Below, piece by piece: positions 56,739 through 64,000 of a stretch of DNA of 64,000 nt (positions within the stretch are counted from its first letter, which is position 1; each line of letters begins with the position of its first letter). A program made the translations under genes and the position numbers. Under the pieces are notes generated by a model, which did no database searches, was not told the origin of the DNA, and saw only the letters and a list, made by a program, of their open reading frames with translations. This stretch comes from Legionella israelensis (GTDB lineage: Bacteria > Pseudomonadota > Gammaproteobacteria > Legionellales > Legionellaceae), in assembly GCF_004571175.1 (NCBI RefSeq), contig NZ_CP038273.1:248001-312000 (forward strand). Reading direction: 5' to 3'.

Positions 56739-57524
56739 TTACTCCCAAAGAAATAAAGGACCCGGAGGGGGTTTAACCACTGAAAACCGATCTGGATAAA
56801 CGACATTGACCAGATATAGACCATAGGGTGGCGCAGTTTCCGCACCCAGTTTACGATCTTTTGCCAAAAGCACCTCTCTTACCCATTTTGCCGGTCGTTT
56901 TCCAGAGCCAACGGCTATCAATACACCGGCTATGTTTCTAACCATATGATGCAGAAAGGCGTTTGCCGTAATATCTATTATCACCAAATCGGCTGAGCGT
57001 GTAATTTTTATCTGATGTACATTTCTCATTGGTGTTTTCGACTGACACTCAACGGAACGAAAGGAAGTAAAATCCAACTCGCCGATTAAATGCTGGGCCG
57101 CCTCATTCATGATCCGGTGATCCAGTTGTCGGTGCTGCCAAGTGACAGCACTTCTTAATATGGCAGGCCTGATAGGCCCATTATATATTATGTAGCGATA
57201 GCGTCTTGATAAAGCCGAATAACGCGCATGGAAATCTTCTGGCATTTCCTTCGCCCACTTTATGCAGACATCTTTTGGCAGAAAAGAATTGGCCCCATGG
57301 ATCCAGGAGCGTGTGGTTCTTTCCTTTTCCGTATCAAAATGGATGACTTGATTCGTTGCATGAACACCCGTATCTGTCCGTCCAGCACAAATTACAGATA
57401 CTGAAGCATCTGCAACTTTGGATAAGGCGTTTTCAATGACTTGTTGTACTGTGTGCAAACCCGCTTGCGCTTGCCAACCATGATATTGGCTACCATCGTA
57501 TTCTACCCCTAAGGCAATACGCAT
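56739..57524 (-). CDS. truA: tRNA pseudouridine(38-40) synthase
   Basis: Makes pseudouridine at tRNA anticodon-arm positions 38-40. The 261-residue product has the catalytic Asp in CAGRTDTGVHATNQV, the N-terminal VEYDGSQYHGWQ and the late FLHHMVRNIAGVL. It is the first gene of the minus-strand truA-trp run. Confidence 0.97.
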   Translation of the reverse strand: MRIALGVEYDGSQYHGWQAQAGLHTVQQVIENALSKVADASVSVICAGRTDTGVHATNQVIHFDTEKERTTRSWIHGANSFLPKDVCIKWAKEMPEDFHARYSALSRRYRYIIYNGPIRPAILRSAVTWQHRQLDHRIMNEAAQHLIGELDFTSFRSVECQSKTPMRNVHQIKITRSADLVIIDITANAFLHHMVRNIAGVLIAVGSGKRPAKWVREVLLAKDRKLGAETAPPYGLYLVNVVYPDRFSVVKPPPGPLFLWE

Positions 57525-57919
57525 TTACTTTTTCCCACATAAAAAAGTGTCAATGTATAACAGCATGAATTATTTGTCCATAGCAGGCGCTGAGTACATG
57601 TTTTTCCCCGTTACACTAAAAAACTCATGAGTAAAATACTGGGCTTTAACCATTTTTTAAGGAAAGCAATAGATTAAAAACCATACAAGCGCATCGTTGT
57701 ATTTATCAAAGTCACTGTAAATCGATGACTTGAGAAAATGGAATGGCACGAATTACGGTGGTATTGCAAAGTGTCGTATGGACTCCGCTATCAAGTAGCT
57801 GAGGTTCTATCCCTAAAAAATGGCAAAGTTGAGAAAATCAGCCTTCGTTTATTGAAAAATAACAGCTCGTATAAAGCGGTAGTTGGAAAAATTTTCTGCG
57901 TGGCACTCCAGAACGATTC
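57525..57919. other. Intergenic region between truA and rlpA
   Basis: 395 bp. A 61-codon plus-strand frame at 57738 has no ribosome site, no family resemblance, and overlaps the rlpA end, so I do not call it. The region presumably carries the truA promoter. Confidence 0.5.
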
Positions 57920-58708
57920 CTAATTCAAGGTCGCAAAACTGCCTTTTATTCCATTCGCATCTAACACTTTCTGAGCCTCTTCAATATGACTTATATTTTT
58001 GAAAGGCCCGGCCTTTACCAGAAAATGCGTATCAAAATGAGCAACAAAAACGGGCGATGATATCAACAAGGCTAACTTTTTTTGTAATGACTTGGCCAGT
58101 TTCTCTGAATGAAAAGCGCCGGCTTGAATATAATAAAGTGCTTTTTTTTCTGCACTTTTTAAAGTTTCAATCTCAACGGGAGCCGTACCTTCTGGAAGCA
58201 ATCCTAATTTCGCCGCGGCAGCATAAGAAAGATCGATGATTCTGTCTTTGCGAAAAGGACCGCGGTCATTGACTTTAACAATAGCCACGCGTCCGTTTTT
58301 CAAATTTTTAACCTTCACGTAAGTGGGCAAAGGGAGTGTTTTATGGGCGGCAGTCATGGCGTACATGTTGTATTCTTCGCCGCTGGAGGTTCTTTTCTTG
58401 TGAAACTTTGTGCCATACCAGGACGCAATTCCTCGCGATTTATACCCACTTGCTGTTTGCAATACATTATAAGTTTTGCCTTCAACGTCATATGCTTGAG
58501 GATTACCATATCGACTCAGCGGTTCACTGACAGGTACCGCTTCTATAAAAGAAGCTTCTTTCATTGCACGCGGAGGGCCATCCTCCTCCAATGTGCTTGC
58601 CGGCTCTATCTTTTCGGTTAATGGTTTTATTTTTTTTTCATTGTTAATAGGATGATGTGAATTGCATGAGCTAAGTAGCAGGAGGAACAAAAAGATTAAA
58701 TGTCGCAT
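57920..58708 (-). CDS. rlpA: RlpA-like septal lytic transglycosylase lipoprotein with SPOR domain
   Basis: 262 residues with a lipoprotein signal (lipobox LLSSC, Cys15). An RlpA double-psi beta-barrel follows (RGIASWYGTKFHKKRTSSGE, with VKVNDRGPF as the catalytic Asp region). A C-terminal SPOR domain (about 188-258, YIQAGAFHSEKLAKSL...) binds denuded septal peptidoglycan. RlpA proteins are outer-membrane lipoproteins acting at the division site. It is divergent from dacA, another cell-wall enzyme, as in many gammaproteobacteria. Confidence 0.92.
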   Translation of the reverse strand: MRHLIFLFLLLLSSCNSHHPINNEKKIKPLTEKIEPASTLEEDGPPRAMKEASFIEAVPVSEPLSRYGNPQAYDVEGKTYNVLQTASGYKSRGIASWYGTKFHKKRTSSGEEYNMYAMTAAHKTLPLPTYVKVKNLKNGRVAIVKVNDRGPFRKDRIIDLSYAAAAKLGLLPEGTAPVEIETLKSAEKKALYYIQAGAFHSEKLAKSLQKKLALLISSPVFVAHFDTHFLVKAGPFKNISHIEEAQKVLDANGIKGSFATLN

Positions 58709-58793
58709 TTTTAAGTCAATTTTAATTCATGAAATAATTTTTGAATATACAATTAAATGGCTCTGGAAAAAACTTTTTTAAAAAAATTATTAT

Positions 58794-58821
58794 TTGTTCA
58801 GCTATAAAAGCCTGTGATAAT
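58794..58821 (+). promoter_or_regulatory. Candidate promoter for dacA
   Basis: TTGTTC (58794-58799), 16 nt, GATAAT (58816-58821), about 140 bp upstream of the dacA ATG. Each box is partial to the sigma-70 consensus. Confidence 0.3.
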
Positions 58822-58961
58822 ATTCTAACGTCAAATAAAACTGACACGACAGAATTGTTGGCAAATCTGCTTTAACGCGTTTATTGTGCTTGCAAAAGAG
58901 AAGTTGATTGCTGCAAAATAAATGCTTGTGTTTTTTATTTTTAACTACATGAGTTGAGTAA

Positions 58962-60179
58962 ATGTCCAAAGCTACGCTAATTTTTATCGCTTCTTTTTTT
59001 CTGGTTGTTTTCCCAATACAATACACCAGTGCAGAGTCAGGACAAATTTTACCGCGAGGTTTGTCTCGTGCTTCCTCTGTTGCTAAAAAGCCGCTTACCA
59101 TTCCTTCCCCGCCTTCTGTCAATGCAAAATCCTACATCCTCATCGATGTCAATAGTGGAAAAATTATTGCTGAAAAAAACAGTGATGAACGACTTCCACC
59201 AGCCAGCCTTACGAAAATGATGACCCTTTATGTCATATCCAGCGCTTTGCAAAATCAGCAAATTTCTTTAAAAGATACGGTAAGAATCAGCAAAAAAGCT
59301 TGGAAAATCACCGGTTCACGAATGTTTGTCAAAGAAGGTGAGCAAGTAACGGTTGAAAATCTATTGAAAGGCATTATTGTAGATTCGGGTAATGACGCTT
59401 GTGTAGCCATGGCAGAACATCTAAGCGGAAGTGAAGAAAGCTTTAGTGATATTATGAACCAGCGCGCTCAGCTTTTAGGCATGGAAAATACGCATTTTAC
59501 TGACAGTACCGGCCTCCCGGATCCCGAGCTTTATTCCACAGCTAAAGATCTTGCTATTCTTGGTCGTGCTTTAATTACTGATTTTCCTCAATATTATCAT
59601 TGGTACAAGCAAAAATGGTTTACCTATAACGGGATACGACAACCAAATCGTAATCGTCTGTTATGGCGTGACAAACAGATTGATGGTATAAAAACAGGTC
59701 ATACCGATAAAGCAGGCTACTGCATGGTTGTATCCGCAAAGCGGGACAACATGCGTCTGCTTGCTGTGGTTTTGGGTGCGCCGAGTGAAAGTTCTCGTGC
59801 CGATGATAGCGAGCGACTTATTAATTATGGTTTCAGATTTTATGAAACCCATAAATTATATAACAGCCAACAACCAGTCACGGATCTTAAATTATACAAA
59901 GGAATTCAAAACAGCATCAGTGTCGGATTGAAAACCGATCAATATGTAACCATTCCCAGCGGTCAATATCAACGTCTGCATGTTCAAACAAAAGTCCCTG
60001 CCTATCTACAGGCTCCTATAAAAAAAGGTGAGAAAGTCGGCTATTTAATCATTAAATTTGATGAGAATATTATTGAGACCAAACCTATATATGCTTTGCA
60101 ATCCGTACCTTCAGGCGGTTTTTTTAAACGCATTAAAGACTCTATCAGCCTGACTTTCAAGAACTGGTTTGGCTCCTGA
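58962..60179 (+). CDS. dacA: D-alanyl-D-alanine carboxypeptidase (PBP5/6 family)
   Basis: Trims the terminal D-Ala from peptidoglycan pentapeptides in the periplasm. The 405-residue product has a signal peptide (about 1-24). The three penicillin-binding motifs are Ser82-Leu-Thr-Lys85 (ASLTKMMT), Ser142-Gly-Asn144 (DSGND) and Lys244-Thr-Gly246 (IKTGHTDKAGYC). The PBP5 C-terminal beta domain and an amphipathic anchor helix end it (KRIKDSISLTFKNWFG). First gene of a tight dacA-dat-ybeD-lipB-lssY-like run. Confidence 0.96.
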   Translation: MSKATLIFIASFFLVVFPIQYTSAESGQILPRGLSRASSVAKKPLTIPSPPSVNAKSYILIDVNSGKIIAEKNSDERLPPASLTKMMTLYVISSALQNQQISLKDTVRISKKAWKITGSRMFVKEGEQVTVENLLKGIIVDSGNDACVAMAEHLSGSEESFSDIMNQRAQLLGMENTHFTDSTGLPDPELYSTAKDLAILGRALITDFPQYYHWYKQKWFTYNGIRQPNRNRLLWRDKQIDGIKTGHTDKAGYCMVVSAKRDNMRLLAVVLGAPSESSRADDSERLINYGFRFYETHKLYNSQQPVTDLKLYKGIQNSISVGLKTDQYVTIPSGQYQRLHVQTKVPAYLQAPIKKGEKVGYLIIKFDENIIETKPIYALQSVPSGGFFKRIKDSISLTFKNWFGS

Positions 60180-60198
60180 TAGGCCCGTTGATGACAAA

Positions 60199-61065
60199 AT
60201 GAAAACAGCTTTTGTTAATGGCGAGTACATTGAATCCACCAAAGCAAAAATTTCTATATTTGATCGTGGATTTCTTTTTGGCGACGGTGTTTATGAGGTC
60301 ATACCTGTATACCAAAGTCTACTGTGTTTTGCGGACAGGCATTTCCAACGATTAGCATCCAGTCTGAAACAAAGTAAAATTCCTTCGCCTCAATATAATT
60401 GGCAAGATATTTGCCAAAAATTAATTCAACTCAATGGCGGAGGAGATTTGCAGATTTATCTGCAGGTTACACGCGGTAATCAGGGCATAAGAACTCATGA
60501 TATTCCTGATAATCTTCCTCCAACCGTTGTAGCATTTACCCTGCATAACCCTTTTCCATCTGAAATAAAGAAACAAAAAGGTCTACATGCCAGCCTGGTT
60601 GAGGATTTTCGCTGGCATAAATGCAATATTAAATCGATCTCGCTATTAGCCAATATCCTACTTAATGATGAAGCTGTCAGCCAGGGCAATGACACTGCAA
60701 TACTATTGCGGAATGGATTTTTATCAGAAGGTAGCACTTCAAATGTATTTGTCATTGATAATGCCATGAAAGTCAGAACCTCTCCTTTGAATGAAGATTG
60801 CCTACCTGGAATAACAAGGCAAATCACTATAGAATTGCTTGCTGAGTTACAAGTGAAGGTATTTGAGGATAAAATTTCCAAATCAGATATTCTCAACGCA
60901 CAGGAAATATGGATAACGAGCACAACAAAAGAAATTTATCCTGTCAGTTATGTTGATGGCGAATTAATTGGTACAGGAAAGCCTGGTCCTCTTTGGACTA
61001 AAATCAATTCCATGTATCAAAAACTGGTGAAGAAACAAAATGACCAACAAGAAAGAAAAGATTGA
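60199..61065 (+). CDS. dat: D-amino acid aminotransferase, class IV
   Basis: Interconverts D-alanine and D-glutamate by PLP-dependent transamination. From ATG 60199 the product is 288 residues, with AKISIFDRGFLFGDGVYEV, the PLP lysine in WHKCNIKSISLL, and LSEGSTSNVFV. The frame opens at 60169 inside dacA, but the N-terminus (MKTAFVNGEYIE) aligns with the family at the later ATG. No strong ribosome site is seen, and coupling to dacA, whose stop is 19 nt away, may help. Its neighbours handle D-Ala in the cell wall. Confidence 0.88.
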   Translation: MKTAFVNGEYIESTKAKISIFDRGFLFGDGVYEVIPVYQSLLCFADRHFQRLASSLKQSKIPSPQYNWQDICQKLIQLNGGGDLQIYLQVTRGNQGIRTHDIPDNLPPTVVAFTLHNPFPSEIKKQKGLHASLVEDFRWHKCNIKSISLLANILLNDEAVSQGNDTAILLRNGFLSEGSTSNVFVIDNAMKVRTSPLNEDCLPGITRQITIELLAELQVKVFEDKISKSDILNAQEIWITSTTKEIYPVSYVDGELIGTGKPGPLWTKINSMYQKLVKKQNDQQERKD

Positions 61066-61306
61066 TTTTCCTTGCCATTTCCCCATAAAAATCATCGGGA
61101 ATAATCACGCTGATTTTATTGGGGAAATGAGAGGAATTATCGTAAAACACTTTCCTGATTTTGATCTGGAAACTATACTACACAAACAGAGCAGGAATAA
61201 GAATTATATAAGCTTAACTATAACGGTTTATGTATTAAATCAAACCTGTCTTGATGCATTCTATCAAGAAGTAAGCAGTCACCCGCAGGTTCATATGATC
61301 TTATGA
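61040..61306 (+). CDS. ybeD: YbeD/DUF493 family protein
   Basis: An 88-residue alpha-beta protein of the UPF0250 family, with [19 protein letters not shown] at the N-terminus and [20 protein letters not shown] in the second half. Its fold resembles a regulatory ACT-like domain and its role is unknown. In many gammaproteobacteria it sits between dac and lipB, as here. It overlaps dat by 26 nt and lipB by 4 nt. Confidence 0.9.
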   Translation: MTNKKEKIDFPCHFPIKIIGNNHADFIGEMRGIIVKHFPDFDLETILHKQSRNKNYISLTITVYVLNQTCLDAFYQEVSSHPQVHMIL

Positions 61307-61908
61307 TTAGAATAAAACAGCTTGGAATGCAACCCTATCAGGCCATCTGGCAACAGATGAAGAACTTTACTATGGAGCGCAATCCATTTAGTGACGATGA
61401 GCTATGGCTGCTTGAGCATATGTCTGTCTATACCCAAGGCCAGGCTGGTAAAGCCGAACACATTCTTAATCCACAAGATATTCCTGTCATACAAACTGAC
61501 CGAGGTGGCCAGATCACTTACCATGGTCCAGGGCAATTGGTTGTCTATGTATTAATGGATATTAAACGAAAAAACATAGGTATTCGTACCTTGGTTTCCT
61601 CACTTGAAAAAATCCTAATAGCTGTTCTTTGTCATTTTGATATAAAAGCAAACATTCGCTGTGGCGCGCCAGGTGTTTATGTTGATGATAAAAAAATTGC
61701 TTCTATTGGCTTGCGTGTTAAAAATGGTTGCACTTATCATGGGATTGCCCTTAATGTCAATATGGATTTAACCCCTTTTAAAGGCATTAATCCTTGCGGA
61801 TTCAGACAAATGGAAATGACCCAGATTTCTGCCTTTTCTCCTGACATTCAAATGGAACAGGTTTGCGAACAATTTGTAAAAAATTTTATTAACTTTTTCG
61901 AGCAATAG
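61303..61908 (+). CDS. lipB: Octanoyl-[acyl-carrier-protein]:protein octanoyltransferase
   Basis: Transfers octanoate from ACP to lipoyl domains, the first step of lipoate attachment. The 201-residue product has [18 protein letters not shown], catalytic Lys131 in [12 protein letters not shown] and Cys165 in [13 protein letters not shown]. The ATG overlaps the ybeD stop (ATGA). lipA is not in the window. Confidence 0.97.
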   Translation: MIRIKQLGMQPYQAIWQQMKNFTMERNPFSDDELWLLEHMSVYTQGQAGKAEHILNPQDIPVIQTDRGGQITYHGPGQLVVYVLMDIKRKNIGIRTLVSSLEKILIAVLCHFDIKANIRCGAPGVYVDDKKIASIGLRVKNGCTYHGIALNVNMDLTPFKGINPCGFRQMEMTQISAFSPDIQMEQVCEQFVKNFINFFEQ

Positions 61909-61914
61909 ATTGCC

Positions 61915-63945
61915 ATGAATTTATTCGCAGATTACGTTCAACCTTTAACAACTTGGCTTCATGACAACCCACAGTGGGCATTAACCATTACCTTTGCCAT
62001 ATCATTTGGGGAATCGCTGGCTATCATTGGCAGCATTGTTCCCGGCTCAGTCACCATGACAGCGATTGGCATTTTAGCGGGTTCAGGCGTCATGCGCATC
62101 GATTTAACCCTTCTGGCTGCCATAGCAGGAGCAATACTTGGTGACAATGCCAGTTATTTTCTAGGATATTATTTTCGCGATAGACTGATTAATGTATGGC
62201 CCTTTAGTCGCCACCCTCATTGGCTTACTTTAGGCAAGCATTATTTTTCTCGTCATGGAGGGAAAAGTGTTTTAATCGGTCGTTTTTTTGGCCCTTTGCG
62301 GCCTGTCATTCCTGTTATTGCAGGCATGATGCACATGAGCCAGTGGAAATTTTTAATTGCCAATGTTATTTCGGCCATTGGCTGGTCGATTGTTTATGTT
62401 GTGCCCGGTATTCTTATAGGAGCTGCCAGCAATGAACTTTCAGCAGAAAATGCCACTAGATTATTTTTATTTATTCTCGTTTTGCTGATTTGTATTTGGT
62501 TGCTCAGTATAATTATTAAAAAGTTTCTTACTTATGCTAAACGTATACTCTCTCTTAATCTGCATGAATTCTGGCTTTGGTCCCGAAAACATCCTGCCCT
62601 GTCCAAATATTTTTTAGCCATCACTCCGATAGATGAACAGGATCATTACCCTACGGCAGCATTGGTCATTTTAACCACTTTCAATATTTTTCTTCTCTTG
62701 GCCTTGCTGATCTTTCTTATAGAACAAAACTGGATTAACAAAGTCAATTATTCTGTTCATCTGTTTTTACAGAGTTTAAGAATCACAGAAATTGACAGTT
62801 TCATGCTTCTATTGAGCCAGTTAATCAGCGCAGCAACTTTAATCACTTCTTCTCTGGCAGTCATTCTTTTTTTTATTTACAAAAAGAATATCAGAGTATT
62901 AAGTTACTTGATAAGTATTATGGTCAGTTCTTTTCTAATTGCCAAAGGCTTATCCTTTTTAATCAAATATCCCAGACCACACGGTATTCTTGTTAACTTA
63001 CCAGGCTCATCGTTTCCAGAAGTTAATCTTTGTTTCGCAACTGCAGTTTTCTCCTTTTTAAGCTTTTATCTAAATAAAACCTCAAACTCAGTGCTTCGAA
63101 AAATTCATATCACTATTCTGCTATCCATTCTTCCTGCAAGTGGCTTTGCAGTACTTTATTTAGGTGATTACTGGCTCAGTGATGTAATTGCTGCATTTAT
63201 TTTGGGCATTCTAATTTCATTGATCCACTGGATTTTTTATCGAAGAAAACTGTCCAAAGAACATTCCACATCTTTTCCAGCCAATATTTTTCTACTGGTG
63301 ATACTTTTCTCAACCATTGTTAATTTTTCAGTTAATTATCAAACACTTGTTCATAATCACACGCCCTACCAAAAGGAATTTCTCATTACTGAAGAAAAAT
63401 GGTGGAATCAGAGCCAGCCTGTATTGCCGGTTTACAGGCACAATCGAATTGGTCATGTTGCCAGTTTACTGAATATTCAGTATGTTGGTTCCATTTCATT
63501 GTTAAAGCAGTCTTTAGAGAAATATGGATGGAAAAAATATGATGAATCCATGTTGACTGAAATCCTCAAACGAATGTCAGCCCAGTCCCGAGAAGATGCG
63601 TTACCTCTTTTAACTCAGCTCTATAATAACCGACGCCCTGTTTTGCTGATGACTTATGATGACCGTGAGTGTGACTGTCTGTTTGTTTTACGAATCTGGC
63701 GGTCAAATTATCATCTTAATCGCTTGGGTAAATATATATGGATTGGGAGTATTCATAGAAATAATCAGAATAAACTGATTAAAAAAGGAAAGCTGGACGC
63801 TATTTCTTCCGATAAAAATGTTTTAAAAAACATTGAGCCTATTCTGAAATCTTTTAAAGTTAGAAAACTACAAATACCTGAAAATATGTATGAAAAATCT
63901 GGTATAAACTCAATTCTCCTTGTGAAAGAAAAACAAATTGACTGA
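61915..63945 (+). CDS. DedA / PAP2-like / LssY-C fusion membrane protein
   Basis: 676 residues. The N-terminal DedA (SNARE-associated) domain (about 1-205) has FAISFGESLAIIGSIVPGSV and GRFFGPLRPVIPVIAGMM; DedA proteins are lipid scramblase-type carriers. A PAP2-like membrane region (about 235-440) follows. It keeps KYPRP (351-355) and an Asp (Asp423), but SFPE-VN (368-371) stands where PSGH is expected and GDYWLSD (417-423) where the second catalytic His is expected, so phosphatase activity looks lost. The C-terminal soluble part (about 480-676) matches the LssY C-terminal domain found in Legionella type I secretion loci. Six nt after lipB. Confidence 0.88.
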   Translation: MNLFADYVQPLTTWLHDNPQWALTITFAISFGESLAIIGSIVPGSVTMTAIGILAGSGVMRIDLTLLAAIAGAILGDNASYFLGYYFRDRLINVWPFSRHPHWLTLGKHYFSRHGGKSVLIGRFFGPLRPVIPVIAGMMHMSQWKFLIANVISAIGWSIVYVVPGILIGAASNELSAENATRLFLFILVLLICIWLLSIIIKKFLTYAKRILSLNLHEFWLWSRKHPALSKYFLAITPIDEQDHYPTAALVILTTFNIFLLLALLIFLIEQNWINKVNYSVHLFLQSLRITEIDSFMLLLSQLISAATLITSSLAVILFFIYKKNIRVLSYLISIMVSSFLIAKGLSFLIKYPRPHGILVNLPGSSFPEVNLCFATAVFSFLSFYLNKTSNSVLRKIHITILLSILPASGFAVLYLGDYWLSDVIAAFILGILISLIHWIFYRRKLSKEHSTSFPANIFLLVILFSTIVNFSVNYQTLVHNHTPYQKEFLITEEKWWNQSQPVLPVYRHNRIGHVASLLNIQYVGSISLLKQSLEKYGWKKYDESMLTEILKRMSAQSREDALPLLTQLYNNRRPVLLMTYDDRECDCLFVLRIWRSNYHLNRLGKYIWIGSIHRNNQNKLIKKGKLDAISSDKNVLKNIEPILKSFKVRKLQIPENMYEKSGINSILLVKEKQID

Positions 63946-64000
63946 TTATTTAAACGACCATGACTTTCTCCGGGCAAAACACAATAGAGCCTGGATAAGA

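Noticed and set aside
57612..57645. Possible third copy of the ACTCATG / AAAATACTG repeat
   Set aside because: Only short scattered matches in a different order; it could be chance in AT-rich DNA.
57738..57923. 61-codon plus-strand frame between truA and rlpA
   Set aside because: No ribosome site, no family resemblance, and it overlaps the end of rlpA.
1..64000. CRISPR array, tRNA or rRNA genes
   Set aside because: No regularly spaced repeats and no cloverleaf-like or rRNA sequence was seen on reading the gaps; a covariance-model scan would settle this.

Overview
The window looks like chromosomal DNA from Legionella or a close relative. The DNA is AT-rich, with gammaproteobacterial housekeeping genes (clpB, trpFBA, glnS, cysS, lipB) and the Legionella-style Entner-Doudoroff operon zwf-pgl-edd-glk-eda. 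It also has a PilY1 fragment, an LssY-like DedA/PAP2 protein, and several proteins built like Dot/Icm effectors: an ankyrin protein, a eukaryotic-like kinase, a giant multidomain protein and Glu-rich C-termini. The species cannot be named from the sequence alone.

Layout. 1-2295: 3' part of pilY1. 2409-6026: sppA, then clpB behind a heat-shock-type promoter. 6072-7364: unrecognised effector-like gene. 7718-9762: NAD salvage pair pncB-pncA. 9972-10394: panD. 10700-16822: sugar porter, beta-phosphoglucomutase, GH65 disaccharide phosphorylase and a second, divergent MFS carrier. 16973-22777: zwf-pgl-edd-glk-eda on the minus strand. Together these encode a route from an imported disaccharide through glucose and beta-glucose-1-phosphate to glucose-6-phosphate and on through the Entner-Doudoroff pathway. 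23351-26015: two unrecognised genes beside MITE-like repeats. 26174-30711: tightly overlapping operon in which the three LigD activities (phosphoesterase, ligase, polymerase) are separate genes, together with a DUF72 protein and an erythromycin-esterase-family protein. No Ku gene is in the window. 30829-35166: dtd, a D-cysteine desulfhydrase/ACC-deaminase-like enzyme, a short DsbD, a small membrane protein and a glutathione S-transferase.

35360-50748 is an accessory, AT-rich, effector-like island. It holds a Glu-rich protein with a J-domain-like segment that lacks HPD, a DMT-family transporter gene split by an IS481-family element, and an ankyrin gene whose fourth codon region is split by an IS256-family element. 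It also holds a 1576-residue protein (duplicated module, CX5R phosphatase-like loop, HAD-like motifs, C-terminal Cys-His-Asp), a second identical IS481-family copy, and a 943-residue protein kinase. All three insertion sequences keep their own target duplications, so the ancestral genes can be rebuilt exactly by removing the elements.

50891-63945 is conserved core: cysS, glnS, trpA, trpB, trpF and truA on the minus strand, then rlpA (minus) divergent from dacA-dat-ybeD-lipB-lssY-like (plus). No tRNA, rRNA or CRISPR array was recognised. Several start codons were moved from the longest reading frame to an internal ATG with a clear Shine-Dalgarno sequence; the reason is given in each entry.
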